Shown here in pieces: positions 42,101 to 51,764 of a stretch of 64,000 bases of DNA. A program made the position numbers and the translations under genes. Below the pieces are notes generated by a model, which was given only the letters and a program-made list of their open reading frames with translations, did no database searches and was not told the origin of the DNA. Origin of the DNA: Endotrypanum monterogeii (Eukaryota; Euglenozoa; Kinetoplastea; Trypanosomatida; Trypanosomatidae); assembly GCA_000333855.2 (NCBI GenBank), contig CM007320.1, forward strand, positions 102,620-166,619, written 5' to 3'. Each line of letters opens with the position of its first letter. The stretch's first letter is position 1.

Positions 42101-43584
42101 CTGGTCACCACCCAGACGCAGCGGTATCCCAGCCCCCCTTCACAACTGCACTTCGCCACCCAACCGTCATTTCGAGACCTCAAGGAAACAACAGACGCCC
42201 TGCTCCTGCAAAGCTCCCCCTCCCTCCCAGCCATGCACCTATGAAGTACCGATATGGATACAGCGCTCGTGTCCTCCTGCTCTAAGCCTCCTCCCTGGAT
42301 GACAGCTCCTCAACGACCGTTGCACCGTGTGGCATGCATGCGACACCCACTGCAACAAATCGGAAAAGAGATTTTCCTTTGCCCTCGGAGCGTGGTATGC
42401 GTGAACGGGGTCAGAAGCACCAGTTACAGATGTATTTTTAAAAATGTCAACCGCAACGAGCAGGAGCACAAGAGACGCTCCACAGGGGAAAAAAAACAAA
42501 TCACACCCCTTGGTCTACTGAAAAAAGAAACACTGCACGTTTATCGCCAGAGAATGAGCTCTGATAGTACGATGCAAGAGGAGTAAGCGAATACAAAGAA
42601 TTAAAGGCCAGGAGAGCGTCTGACATAATGGTCGGGAGGAAAAGGAAGATAAGGGATGCAAAAATAAACTAGGCAAGAACCACCAAAAAATCAAGCGACC
42701 AAAACAAGACCGAATATATATATATATATATATATATAGTGTGTGTGTGTGTATGTGTGTATGTACGTATAGAAATATACGTAGAGAAAGATATATACGT
42801 GTATACTTGTCAAGTCAGGAGGGGGGAAGGGAAGGGCGTACACATACACAAATAAGACACCGACCAAAAAAACGATGAAACATGAAAGCAATGGCATCAA
42901 GGTAAACTGGAAAGTCCAAGAAACCATTTTTTTTTTTTTGCGTCGAGGTGTGTTCGCTCCACTACAAAATATGTCGAGCTTCCCATCCAACTCCGGTTTC
43001 TCTGCCTTCACTCTTCACACGGTGTGAAGCAGTGGTACGTATGCGGCATAGCAATGGCTAACTCCTTTATCGGAGTGCGTCTTCTACCTCGGACTACACC
43101 TACTCGCTCCCAAGCTCTCGCCACCGACGCTTTCACTCAGACGGTTCTCGTGCTGCGTTGATCAAAGCGGTTCAGGTCCGACCCCTACAAGTAGACAGAG
43201 AGAAATGGCTGTAAACACCTTTCAATCACCATGGCTTTCTGCCCATCTAATGGATCGAGTTGACGCGTTTGGCAATTGCACGTCGCCTAGTTGCTATGCC
43301 ATACCGGGCACCAGGTCCGACAGCAGTACATAAACACCACCCCGACCTCCCTAAACGGTAGATACCTAATCCCTCAACCCCTAAAAGAGATTTTCAAATG
43401 GGGCAAGGGGGGTCATAGGGAAGCTGTTTTGGCTTCCTTTGAGAGCATTGAACTGGTTCTCGATCATCGATATGTATATATATATATATATATACTAGAC
43501 TCCCCCATGCCCTACTGTCATGTGAACTCACCGTATCGACCTTGTGCTCTCGCGTGGGAAGCTAAACGGCAGTACTAGGCAGTA
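39171..43584. other. Longest gene-free stretch (4.4 kb)
   Basis: I see no supported gene on either strand. (AC)n at 39343-39371, A-runs at 39590-39601 and 40178-40190, T/A runs at 41726-41762, (AT)n at 42714-42738 with (GT)n to 42756, a T-run at 42928-42940 and (AT)n at 43472-43494. The 40950-41170 and 43020-43450 parts are free of simple repeats and more GC-balanced. They could be 3' UTR of the double carrier gene, an RNA gene I cannot recognise, or decayed sequence. Short frames (up to about 125 codons) lack any family signature. Confidence 0.5.
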
Positions 43585-45849
43585 TTAGCGGCAAGGCATC
43601 ACCTCCTTTGACACCACCGACGAAGGCGGGAAGATCATCTCGCGCAGCATATCCTTGCGCGTCGCCGCGATCACATCCCGACACCAGTCGTTCACTGCGA
43701 ACGAAATGCCAAACGTAAGGCTATTCACCGTGAAAGAGAAGGGCATTTTTCGGTAGAGGGAGGCCACCATGTTGGGGCTCTTCAGCAGCGATTGAACAGA
43801 GCGAGTGCCCAGTCTCGCGTACACCACGCGCTCAGCCTGACGGTTACGCTTCATGACATTTAAAGGGTACGTAATCACCGAACCGACCATACCCGAGGCG
43901 GCACCAGCGGCCATGTACTGCACAAAAGTGTGGCAGCTGAACTGTTCTTTCAAATATTCATAGGAGGCAAAGCCAATGCCTGCTAGAACACCCACACTTA
44001 TCATCGAAAGGTAGCAGCCTTTCCAAAGCTCACTGATGCCGTGGCGTCGAGCAACAGCGCGCAGCAGCCAAAAGTAGGATTGAAAGCTGGGAACGGCATT
44101 AACAGCGACCCGCGTACGCAAGAGATCTAGTGGGTACACGATGGCCGTCCCAACCGCTGCAGCTGCACCGCCGGCGGCGAAGTTGGTGTATGACGTGGCA
44201 ACGTGCGAGTACAGTAGTCGCTCGGCCAAAACCTGAAACATGTCGAAGAAGCAATACGTCAAGGCACCGTACGGTACCACTCGCAGCATGGTTATGTGAC
44301 CCGAGGTCCACATGTTTGGGCTCTGTTTGAGAACGTGGTACAGCAGCTGCACTCCTTTTTTAGGTGAGGTGTTCTCAGCCATGCCCACCTGATATAGGAT
44401 TTTGAGCCGATCAAAGGGCAGGGAGAAAAACTTTGCCGTTGCAGCAGCCACTCCACCGCAGAGAAATGCCTCTGGTAGTGTTACAATGTTGCGACGCGAC
44501 GAATGCACAGCTTTTGTCTCGTAGTAGCTACGCGTACGCCGCTTTACCAGATCGTTCACGGTAAAGCTTGTTGCAGTGGCGATGGGGCCCTTGATCCAGT
44601 TCATGGCAAGCCCCTTGTACAGCCCCTGGCGAATTCCCTCCTCGCGATACACTGACCGAAGCGCGTCGATCACGCCCGAGTAACGACCTGGGGTAACCTG
44701 CATCCGCCGCCGCACAATATCAAGTGGGTAGGTCGCCGACTGCGCCAGCAGGCCTGCAAACCCGCCGGCTGCCAATCGCTGATACGTTGGTATTTCCTTG
44801 TCCGACTTGAAATTTGACACCCTCACAATGTGGTGCTTAAGTGTCTCGAAGCACGCAAAGCTACAGCCGGCGTAGGGGAGGATTCCCACGAGCGTGGGGA
44901 AAAGACCACTGTAGAGGGAGAGCACACCTTGCCTAGATGTTGCGTTGTGGAAAGCAACGAGGTAGCTAGGAAAGCGCCTCTTTCCCGAGGTGCTACGCGC
45001 CGCGAACCTGGCGCGCATGAGATCGAGAGGATAGGTACAAGTCGTGGAGGTGGCACCTGCGAGCGAGCCACTAATGAAGCGCAACATCACTGCCCGCGTC
45101 TCGTCGGGCGAGCCGTCAGAGTAGGTAGAGCTAAGCAGGGAATGAAGCTTGCTGTGGTAGAAGTCAAACGAAGCATACGTGATGGCCGCGTAAGGAACGA
45201 CACGAAGCATAGTCGCGCCATTGCCAATCCACAAGCCAGCCATGCCGAACCTGTGCACTGTCTCGACACCAAGGTACACAGCCTCCCTCAGACTAAAACG
45301 ACGGTTCGACTCCACTTGAAAAATTATTTTGACACGATCGCCCGGTGCGATGACAGTTTTGCTCACCGCACCAGCGATGCCCCCCGCAGCGAAACTCTCG
45401 ACAAATCGTATTACCTCCTTTGTGAATGAATGCGAAGCATCGGCACCGCTGGTGCCATCGTAACCATGCTTCAGCACAAACACACTATACTCGCCAGAGC
45501 GATCGAAATCCAGCAGCTCCTCCCCCATGGAAGAAAACGCGTGACGATTCTCGTTGCAAAAGAGAGACCACTGCGGTTCCGTGAGGCCACCTACGCCGCT
45601 GGTGTCGTATCGAAGAATGAGACCACGCAGCTGGGGGACAGAGAGGCTGCACAACGGTGCCACTTTGTGTATAATGGTTTCTACGGGTATTACAATGATC
45701 CCTTCCTCCGAAGCAGGCGCCGCAGGGCCATCTGCAACACCCAGCTTGATGTGGCCAGGTGAGGCATTTGAGGATGATGTAAGCGAACTGCCAGTCACTG
45801 CCGTCGCAGTCTCTAAAATAGACGAAGAAGTTCTCAACGACATGCACAT
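43585..45849 (-). CDS. Double-length mitochondrial carrier with degenerate EF-hands (about 754 aa)
   Basis: A membrane transporter of the SLC25 family, but with six carrier repeats instead of three. The P-x-[D/E]-x-x-[K/R] signatures run in order: APGDRVKI, TYPLDLMRAR, TYPLDIVRRR, SLPFDRLKI, VYPLDLLRTR and TYPLNVMKR. The last has Asn in place of Asp. The first three sit at about 150-445 and the second three at about 465-730, joined by a short linker. The N-terminal 140 residues resemble two EF-hand loops (YDTSGVGGLTEPQW and LDFDRSGEYSVF), both lacking the final Glu. This recalls Ca-regulated ATP-Mg/Pi or aspartate-glutamate carriers, probably without strong Ca binding. The first half resembles CoA/ADP-type carriers. 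The frame continues 45 codons upstream without an ATG; ATG 45849 (or 45843) follows an AG 3-5 bp upstream of a clear pyrimidine tract. Substrate unknown. Confidence 0.9.
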   Translation of the reverse strand: MCMSLRTSSSILETATAVTGSSLTSSSNASPGHIKLGVADGPAAPASEEGIIVIPVETIIHKVAPLCSLSVPQLRGLILRYDTSGVGGLTEPQWSLFCNENRHAFSSMGEELLDFDRSGEYSVFVLKHGYDGTSGADASHSFTKEVIRFVESFAAGGIAGAVSKTVIAPGDRVKIIFQVESNRRFSLREAVYLGVETVHRFGMAGLWIGNGATMLRVVPYAAITYASFDFYHSKLHSLLSSTYSDGSPDETRAVMLRFISGSLAGATSTTCTYPLDLMRARFAARSTSGKRRFPSYLVAFHNATSRQGVLSLYSGLFPTLVGILPYAGCSFACFETLKHHIVRVSNFKSDKEIPTYQRLAAGGFAGLLAQSATYPLDIVRRRMQVTPGRYSGVIDALRSVYREEGIRQGLYKGLAMNWIKGPIATATSFTVNDLVKRRTRSYYETKAVHSSRRNIVTLPEAFLCGGVAAATAKFFSLPFDRLKILYQVGMAENTSPKKGVQLLYHVLKQSPNMWTSGHITMLRVVPYGALTYCFFDMFQVLAERLLYSHVATSYTNFAAGGAAAAVGTAIVYPLDLLRTRVAVNAVPSFQSYFWLLRAVARRHGISELWKGCYLSMISVGVLAGIGFASYEYLKEQFSCHTFVQYMAAGAASGMVGSVITYPLNVMKRNRQAERVVYARLGTRSVQSLLKSPNMVASLYRKMPFSFTVNSLTFGISFAVNDWCRDVIAATRKDMLREMIFPPSSVVSKEVMPCR

Positions 45850-46588
45850 ACACTCTTCAAAATGAAGAAGGCAGAAGTCGGCAACACGCGAGGGAGAAGA
45901 GGGGAATAATAGAACTCGTTCTCGCCCACTTCTCGAACGCGAGTCGAGACACCTACCAATGAAGGGGAGGGGTGCGAGCAGCAAGATGAATCAGATCAGA
46001 AAGAGAACGGAGCACAGGGAGGACTAGGAAAAACAAGACCTAACAGAAATCGCTGGAGAGAACGGCCCGTACCCCCCCCAAAAAAAAAAATACGAGATAC
46101 CTCTGTTTGGACAATTGTAATGACAAAAAGATGTAATCTGAGGTTGACCTAAGGAATCAAACCACTCACCGCTGCGTGATAGAGGAAACGAAACGCGTGA
46201 TGTGTAGAAATAATAGAAAGAAGAAAGGAGGCGAAATGAGAGAGAGATATGCTAGTAGAAGTGATGGTCCTCCTCGGAAGATGTCGATCGTTGCACGCAC
46301 AAATTGGAGAAAAATACCTCTTCCTGAGCTGTTGAGAAACCGACATCCGGCCATTAAGATGTTTTATACCGCCTCGGTGCAGCATCCTGTAAAAATTGAA
46401 AAATCCTGAAGCAGAACAAGGCTGCCACAACTCAGCGACGAGATTTACAAAACATGTACATGAAAAGAGAGCTTTGACAAAAAAAGACGCAGGGTGATAT
46501 GAGCAGTGGGAAACATAAACCCCTTTCACCCCGTACATTTCGCCGATGCACACACAAGTGTGAGAAAAAAGCGGTGAGAACCTCCGTC
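45850..46588. other. Intergenic with splice tract
   Basis: A purine-rich patch at 45885-45904 (C/U-rich in the transcript) serves the carrier. An A-run lies at 46080-46090. From here to about 57.5 kb base composition is visibly AT-richer than to the left. No gene supported. Confidence 0.55.
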
Positions 46589-47926
46589 TCAATGAAGACG
46601 CTCAAGGCCGTTCATGTATGCCTTCAGCTCTTCTTTCATGGCCCCATACTCCACCTTATAATCGTGTCCATCGAGCTCATACAGGCGTAGCTTCTCCATT
46701 ACCGCAGCGAGTTGACGACGTGTAGCCGCCAATTCACCCCTTGCCAGCTTCAAATCTTGCTGAGACTCACGTTCTACCTCCAGCAGATCCACGTTGTCTC
46801 CCATGTTCTTCTTCCAGCAAGATTGGAGGTTTTCGACATAAGCCTGTATCTCTAGTAGCGATGGCATGTGTGTAACACCAGGAGCAAAGGGCTTCGTCTT
46901 GTTGGATGGGATACTCTCACGGCGAATCAGAATACTCGTGCTAAGTGTATTCAGTTTCCGTGTCATCTGCGAAATCGCTTGAGCCGCATACCCTGGTTCC
47001 TCGGTCAACCGTTTTCTCGATCCTCGCACCGTCAGCACGCCATCACGCTTCAAAGAGGGCATTGAGACTGGGCAATAGGGCTCAAAAGGCGCAATAATGT
47101 GCTGCGTGGATGGGTCATGAAACGACTCTAGGAAGTTCAGCTGCGGAATACGAGACATCAAATCAGAGCAAAAGAGCGAGGCATGATACAATGAACACTC
47201 ATCGCTTTTATTGAAAGGAGCAAAGACATTATCTTTTCGCTCGACGTGAATAGTTGCTATAGGTTCACCGGGCTCGTTATCGCATGGCAACCTATTATAT
47301 ATTGGGAAAATCAAAATTGCACTTTTCTTTCCGGCCTCGTCGATGTGGCGGTTCAATGCAATGGTACTGCCGAGAACCTCGGCATCTGCGCTGCCAAGGC
47401 ACCTATGATGAACCTGTGAAGGTGGGAAAGCTAACTTTCGCGAAACATTAGCGATCGAATACATGTCATCACCACGCTTCACGAAAATATGACCATGAGA
47501 AGCACGGGTGAGACGGGTAGCTCCCTCTAGTACATTGTACAGTGAACAGCAAATCGGTTGAGAAACTTCGCTTGATATAAACAGCTTTGACCCCATTGCT
47601 TCTTTCCCTGATACGGAGACACTTGGGCCTTTCCTAGTCTCATGTCGCACTGCTGGAAGACGTGTGACACTTTTTGGCAAGTGCAACTTTTGAGTGTCCT
47701 GCTTTCGCCCATTCGACAGGATCTCGTGTTCTTCACCGCCACGTGAAAAGGGAGGTGCACCACGGATACATTTGGACTCTTGAGCAATGCGGAACAATTC
47801 GTCTGAAGCCACACGCAAGCGCTTTGTAAGGGGTGCTAGCTGGTCCCCACGTAATATATCATTAGTGGTGAGCAACCGATCAATTATATCGGCAATCAAG
47901 CTGATTTCATCTTTGATCGCCTCCAT
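46589..47926 (-). CDS. GAF-domain and coiled-coil protein (445 aa)
   Basis: I do not know a named homologue. Residues 1-50 are a helical segment. About 55-120 is polar linker. About 122-265 has the order and spacing of a GAF domain: LYNVLEGATRLTRASHGHIF (helix then strand), a Ser/Asp loop, a central AILIFPIYN strand, EPIATIHVERK strand and FAPFNKSDECSLYHASLFCS final helices. About 270-370 is basic and disordered. About 385-445 is a strong coiled coil (ESQQDLKLARGELAATRRQL). GAF domains bind small ligands such as cyclic nucleotides or act in dimerisation. The ligand is not readable, and the typical cNMP-binding NKFDE motif is not seen. ATG 47926. Codons are AT-richer than in the genes to its left. 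Confidence 0.8.
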   Translation of the reverse strand: MEAIKDEISLIADIIDRLLTTNDILRGDQLAPLTKRLRVASDELFRIAQESKCIRGAPPFSRGGEEHEILSNGRKQDTQKLHLPKSVTRLPAVRHETRKGPSVSVSGKEAMGSKLFISSEVSQPICCSLYNVLEGATRLTRASHGHIFVKRGDDMYSIANVSRKLAFPPSQVHHRCLGSADAEVLGSTIALNRHIDEAGKKSAILIFPIYNRLPCDNEPGEPIATIHVERKDNVFAPFNKSDECSLYHASLFCSDLMSRIPQLNFLESFHDPSTQHIIAPFEPYCPVSMPSLKRDGVLTVRGSRKRLTEEPGYAAQAISQMTRKLNTLSTSILIRRESIPSNKTKPFAPGVTHMPSLLEIQAYVENLQSCWKKNMGDNVDLLEVERESQQDLKLARGELAATRRQLAAVMEKLRLYELDGHDYKVEYGAMKEELKAYMNGLERLH

Positions 47927-48833
47927 CCCACGCGATCCTGATTCTAAGTAGTGTTTGTGAGGAACAAGTGAAGATGACCATGCAATGCGTTGGAATTATG
48001 GTTTTACCGGCTTTCTCTCTTTTGAAAGCGAATCCGAAGGAAATTGAGGGGATGAAAGTAAGCAGCTCGTTGGTATGTGACATGCCTTTTTTTTTCCTTT
48101 TCATTAGCGAAAACACGTCTCTTTTTTCGTTATTGTGGTACTTGTTTTTTTTCATCTTCATGAACATTACCAGCTTGCCGAAAGCGTGAGTGAGCACCCG
48201 TATATTTGAGTCGGGTTGAAAACTCGATGAATTGGTGTCTAATATTTTTTATAACCCCTTTGGAAATAGGGAAAAACTCTCAGTATCATTGACGCAGAGC
48301 TCTCAAAATATGAAGAGTTGCACGAGCCTGTATAGAAGGATAAATACACTAAATCCGAGATACTCCCTGCACTGGGGAATACTTCGGATGCTACAACATC
48401 ACACCAACCATCGAAAAAGGAAAAGCAACACATGAACTTTCTTTTCAATTTTTCGTGTTATCAAGGAAAAAAAAACACTGGAAGCGCTTCAATGACATTT
48501 CTTCGACCAGAATGAATTGCCCGCTGCTTCGTCTCGGTTAGGCTCTCCGATTTACCTGTACTCCCCAGAGCCAAGAACAAGAAAAAAGACATCTTCAGAG
48601 CTCAAGGCTGATAAACACAGAGTGCACTTGATGTTGCGATGGTGCACCGGCATGTATCTACATAGAGAGATTGATGAAGCAAAAAAAAAAATGAGCAACA
48701 TTTATTTTAGTCGCCGATCAATACAATAGTGCAATTTTTTTTTAAGACAATAAATTCATCCTAAACGAGAGTGCCGTACAGCAACGAAAGCAGAACTTTT
48801 TTTTAAATGCTCATAGAAGCAGATCAACGCAAA
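47927..48833. other. Intergenic, AT-rich
   Basis: T-runs near 48086-48094 and A-runs at 48468-48475 and 48680-48690; otherwise unremarkable. No gene supported on either strand. Confidence 0.5.
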
Positions 48834-49730
48834 TCACTGTTTGAAAAAGGGGGGCTTGAATTCAACAACAATAATAGTCATGTTGTCGGTACCGGCCTTC
48901 TCGGAGTTTGACTGCGCAAGGCACCGATCAAGAACCTGTTCGCAAACGAGACTAATATCCACAATAACTGGATTTCCGTTCTTGTCAATGTCGTTGTTTT
49001 GGATCAACGTTTTCACCAAGTTGCAGCATTCTTCATTTGAGAGCACATCCCAGATGCCATCGCACCCCATGACTATGAACTCATCGTCGCTTTGTGACGG
49101 AGTGACAGTGATATCAGGGGAGGCAGTAACTGCCTGATCCATCCAATTTTTTGCAGTACAAGTTTTGAAATCTACATCGCCCAAGGCTCGACTGACAGCC
49201 AGAGTCATGTTGACGCGACCATTCTCTACTTGACACCCAGCAGCAATAATTCTTGCCTCCTCGGAGGGAACTGAGGGCTTGTGGTCCACGCTGAGAGGAA
49301 TAACCTTCCCACCGCGGTAAAGCACAGCTCGACTATCTCCAGCATTGGCGCAAACAATTTTCTGGTCAGCCAAGTAAACACAATTGGCTGTAGTACCACT
49401 GGAGACGAATTTCTTACAAATCTGGTTGTCAACTTCTTGGAAAGAAACCTCAAACGCTTTCGAAACATCACCTTTGCATATAGCAATATTCTTGAGTAGC
49501 TCGTCTAGCATGTGTGCCCTGCAGTACCGAGACGCCTCATCTGATTGATGTCCATCGAAAACGCCAAAGAATGCTTGATCCTTTTTACCGTGCAAGTTGA
49601 GCTGCGCTACATGGGCATCTTCCATTGATTTCCTCCATCCCTGCATGCTGCAGCACCCCACGCGCAGGTGTGATGTCTCGAACACGGTCGAGAATTTCTG
49701 AGTTTCTGGTTTAGCAAGCATATCACCCAT
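48834..49730 (-). CDS. PP2C-type Ser/Thr protein phosphatase, possibly N-myristoylated (298 aa)
   Basis: A metal-dependent (Mn/Mg) PPM-family phosphatase. The conserved motifs are present in order: RVGCCSMQGWRKSMEDAH (23-40, with Arg33, Glu37, Asp38), FFGVFDGH (54-61, metal ligand Asp59), SSGTTANC, NAGDSRAV, LAVSRALGD, VMGCDGIWDV (second metal Asp) and GTDNMT (280-285). The frame continues 9 codons upstream to a GTG, but ATG 49730 gives MGDMLAKPE. That Gly2-Asp-Met-x N-terminus is a plausible N-myristoylation signal, as known for other PP2C-like proteins of kinetoplastids. The C-terminus is short (FKPPFFKQ), so the protein is essentially only the catalytic domain. Regulation and substrates are unknown. 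Confidence 0.94.
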   Translation of the reverse strand: MGDMLAKPETQKFSTVFETSHLRVGCCSMQGWRKSMEDAHVAQLNLHGKKDQAFFGVFDGHQSDEASRYCRAHMLDELLKNIAICKGDVSKAFEVSFQEVDNQICKKFVSSGTTANCVYLADQKIVCANAGDSRAVLYRGGKVIPLSVDHKPSVPSEEARIIAAGCQVENGRVNMTLAVSRALGDVDFKTCTAKNWMDQAVTASPDITVTPSQSDDEFIVMGCDGIWDVLSNEECCNLVKTLIQNNDIDKNGNPVIVDISLVCEQVLDRCLAQSNSEKAGTDNMTIIVVEFKPPFFKQ

Positions 49731-50317
49731 TTTGCGACGTCGAAAAAGAGCTAGCACTGAATGCGTGAGGGTTACGCATCAGGTAAGCATGCAGATATAA
49801 GGAAGCCAACTTACACTTGCGATAATGGTCGGGCCGATAAACAGTTCGACATAGGAGATGTATGGGATGAGAAGGTGAAGGAGATAAACTCCGAAGGATA
49901 ACATATTCACGGGAGTCTTTGCGAAGCGACTACTTTAGCGGAGCATACGAGAGAGGAGCTCAATATGTTTCAAGTACAGAACTTTTCTTACTGTTGCATT
50001 TGTTTTTCTATTTTTTTTTAATTTTTGGATTGGTTGTCACTACAAGCTTTATTCAAGTCTCCAAAACACACTCTGGCGCCTGAGGCACCTGAACTCGGGG
50101 CAGGGCTCTTCAGACTACAGCGGTAACAGTAACAAAACCACAAAGGATCCATACAAAGAGAACGCGATTGTTTGACACCAGCATTCTGAGCCTCTTTAAA
50201 GTTGAGCAAGAAAAGCGTACAGGTCAGCCCCCCAACGGGCAGTTCAAGTGCCACCTTCAAAATACGTGTACCAAACTAGCTGGCAATAAACACGACAGAA
50301 AGGGAAGAATAGAAATC
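49731..50317. other. Intergenic
   Basis: Between PP2C and SmD3. A T-run at 50012-50020; nothing else recognisable. It would carry the 3' UTR of SmD3 and the splice site of PP2C. Confidence 0.5.
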
Positions 50318-50743
50318 TCAGCGCAGTTTTCTGCGCAGCTCTTTGCTTTTGATGTTCTTGAACGGCGTTTTCTTCATGCGTACCGGCTGTGAAGCAGAAG
50401 CGGTTGGGCGGACAATAGACGAACGCTTTAGAGATTTCTTAAGATCCTGTTGTACTGACTCTCGCCGCCATTGCAAAGAAGGCGCTGCTTTCATTTCCGT
50501 AGGAAGTAAAATAATCCGGATATTGGATCCGCGGACTGTAACCCGCTCGTGAAACCCGTAACTGGAGTCCTTCGCTTGGTGTCGGACATCAACCAGCTCA
50601 ATGTTTCCTCGCGAAACATCGAAGGCCATCAGCTTCCCTCTGTACAGCTCACCATTGACGGTTTCGACAGTCACTGTCGAATGCAAGGCCTCGAAAACCA
50701 AAGAAGAAGGAATATCCTTCGTTTCGTTTGCAGTGTCTGCCAT
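50318..50743 (-). CDS. SmD3: Spliceosomal Sm-D3 protein (141 aa)
   Basis: A core Sm ring subunit of U1, U2, U4 and U5 snRNPs, used in trypanosomatids mainly for spliced-leader trans-splicing. The Sm1 motif (about 14-54) includes STVTVETVNGELYRGKLMAF, and the Sm2 motif (about 66-81) includes RVTVRGSNIRIILLP. This is the SmD3-specific form, with the -RGS.IR..ILP..... AP sequence that also starts the D3 tail. The C-terminal 50 residues are basic (KKSLKRSS, KSKELRRKLR) but have no RG/GR dipeptide run like human SmD3. Length is normal for the family. ATG 50743 is the first gene of the left array, directly next to the strand-switch region. Confidence 0.93.
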   Translation of the reverse strand: MADTANETKDIPSSLVFEALHSTVTVETVNGELYRGKLMAFDVSRGNIELVDVRHQAKDSSYGFHERVTVRGSNIRIILLPTEMKAAPSLQWRRESVQQDLKKSLKRSSIVRPTASASQPVRMKKTPFKNIKSKELRRKLR

Positions 50744-51764
50744 TATGACGGCAGTGAAGAAGCGGGTTTCTATGAAGTATGGATAAGTAAGTATTTAAGA
50801 AAAGGAGAAGTTTCAAGAGTGAAATCGGGAGCTAATCCTGTTTTGCTGCACATGGCTTTGCCAAATTGTCGGTGGGATGATCACCATTTAGAGGCTCTAG
50901 GAGAGAAAAATAGAGACAGTTGCGGAGAAACGTCGCCGCCTCATCTTCTTATAGTGTTCTTTCAATGTTTCGAGGAAAAAAACACGTAAGCTTCTCAGAG
51001 ATTCCATTGTCAATTTTTGGCAGTAAATCCCGCTACCCTCTTGATAACATGGCTGGGAAACACTAGTTGGTCTGGGCCACTCTTGCTCACGTTCGTGGGC
51101 AGGGACTCCAGAATAAAGACCTGCTGCAGTACAATGTCAAGAGTCCCTTGGTTCCATATTATTTGATTGGGGGGGGACCGAAGACAGAAGATTTGTGTGC
51201 GACGAAATGTACATCGTTACCCCGGTTGCCGTAGGGTCCGCGCTGCCTTTTCGGGGGGGGGGGGAAGAAAGTGTCACAAAATGTCTCGGGGGCTAGGGAA
51301 ATAGTAATGATGTGAGGTGCTCCTTGCATCGGGTGGGCTGCTTTGCTTGCCGGCAGCAAAGGGTCGTTCTTCTTCGAGTAGAATGGAGTTTCATTCTTTA
51401 TGTCTCTAAGACTTAATTTTTGTTTGATGATTAACATATCTAACAAACGCGGATGCCTCTGTGGCAGTTGAGTGAGGTGTGCCTCTCTGAATTTACGCTA
51501 AATCGAAGTCGCTAAAAGCATGGGTACCGCTGTTCGTCTTTTCCCTAAGAGCTCCATAGAGGGGAAGCAAGTTGTCGAGTGCTCGTATATCTAATGTTTT
51601 TTGGACCCACACCACTTTCCTTACCATCTCTCGTGCATCCCTGCTTTCACGGTGACTTCTGTCCCTTTGCTTTGAACGTACCTTCTTTAAATACACCCAC
51701 CACTTTTCACCACAGGTAAGCGAAAGCGGGTATGCTCTTCAACTGGGCGACTTTCTAGGTGACA
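50744..51764. promoter_or_regulatory. Divergent strand-switch region, probable Pol II start zone
   Basis: The left array (minus) and right array (plus) face away from each other across 1.02 kb with no gene. Two uninterrupted G tracts lie inside: 51169-51176 (8 G) and 51253-51264 (12 G). In trypanosomatids such divergent regions are where bidirectional polymerase II transcription starts, usually without a TATA-type promoter and often with G/C tracts and modified histones. That role here is inferred from layout. A pyrimidine tract and AG at 51757 at its right edge is the first plus-strand acceptor. One weak 67-codon frame on the minus strand is ignored. Confidence 0.75.
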
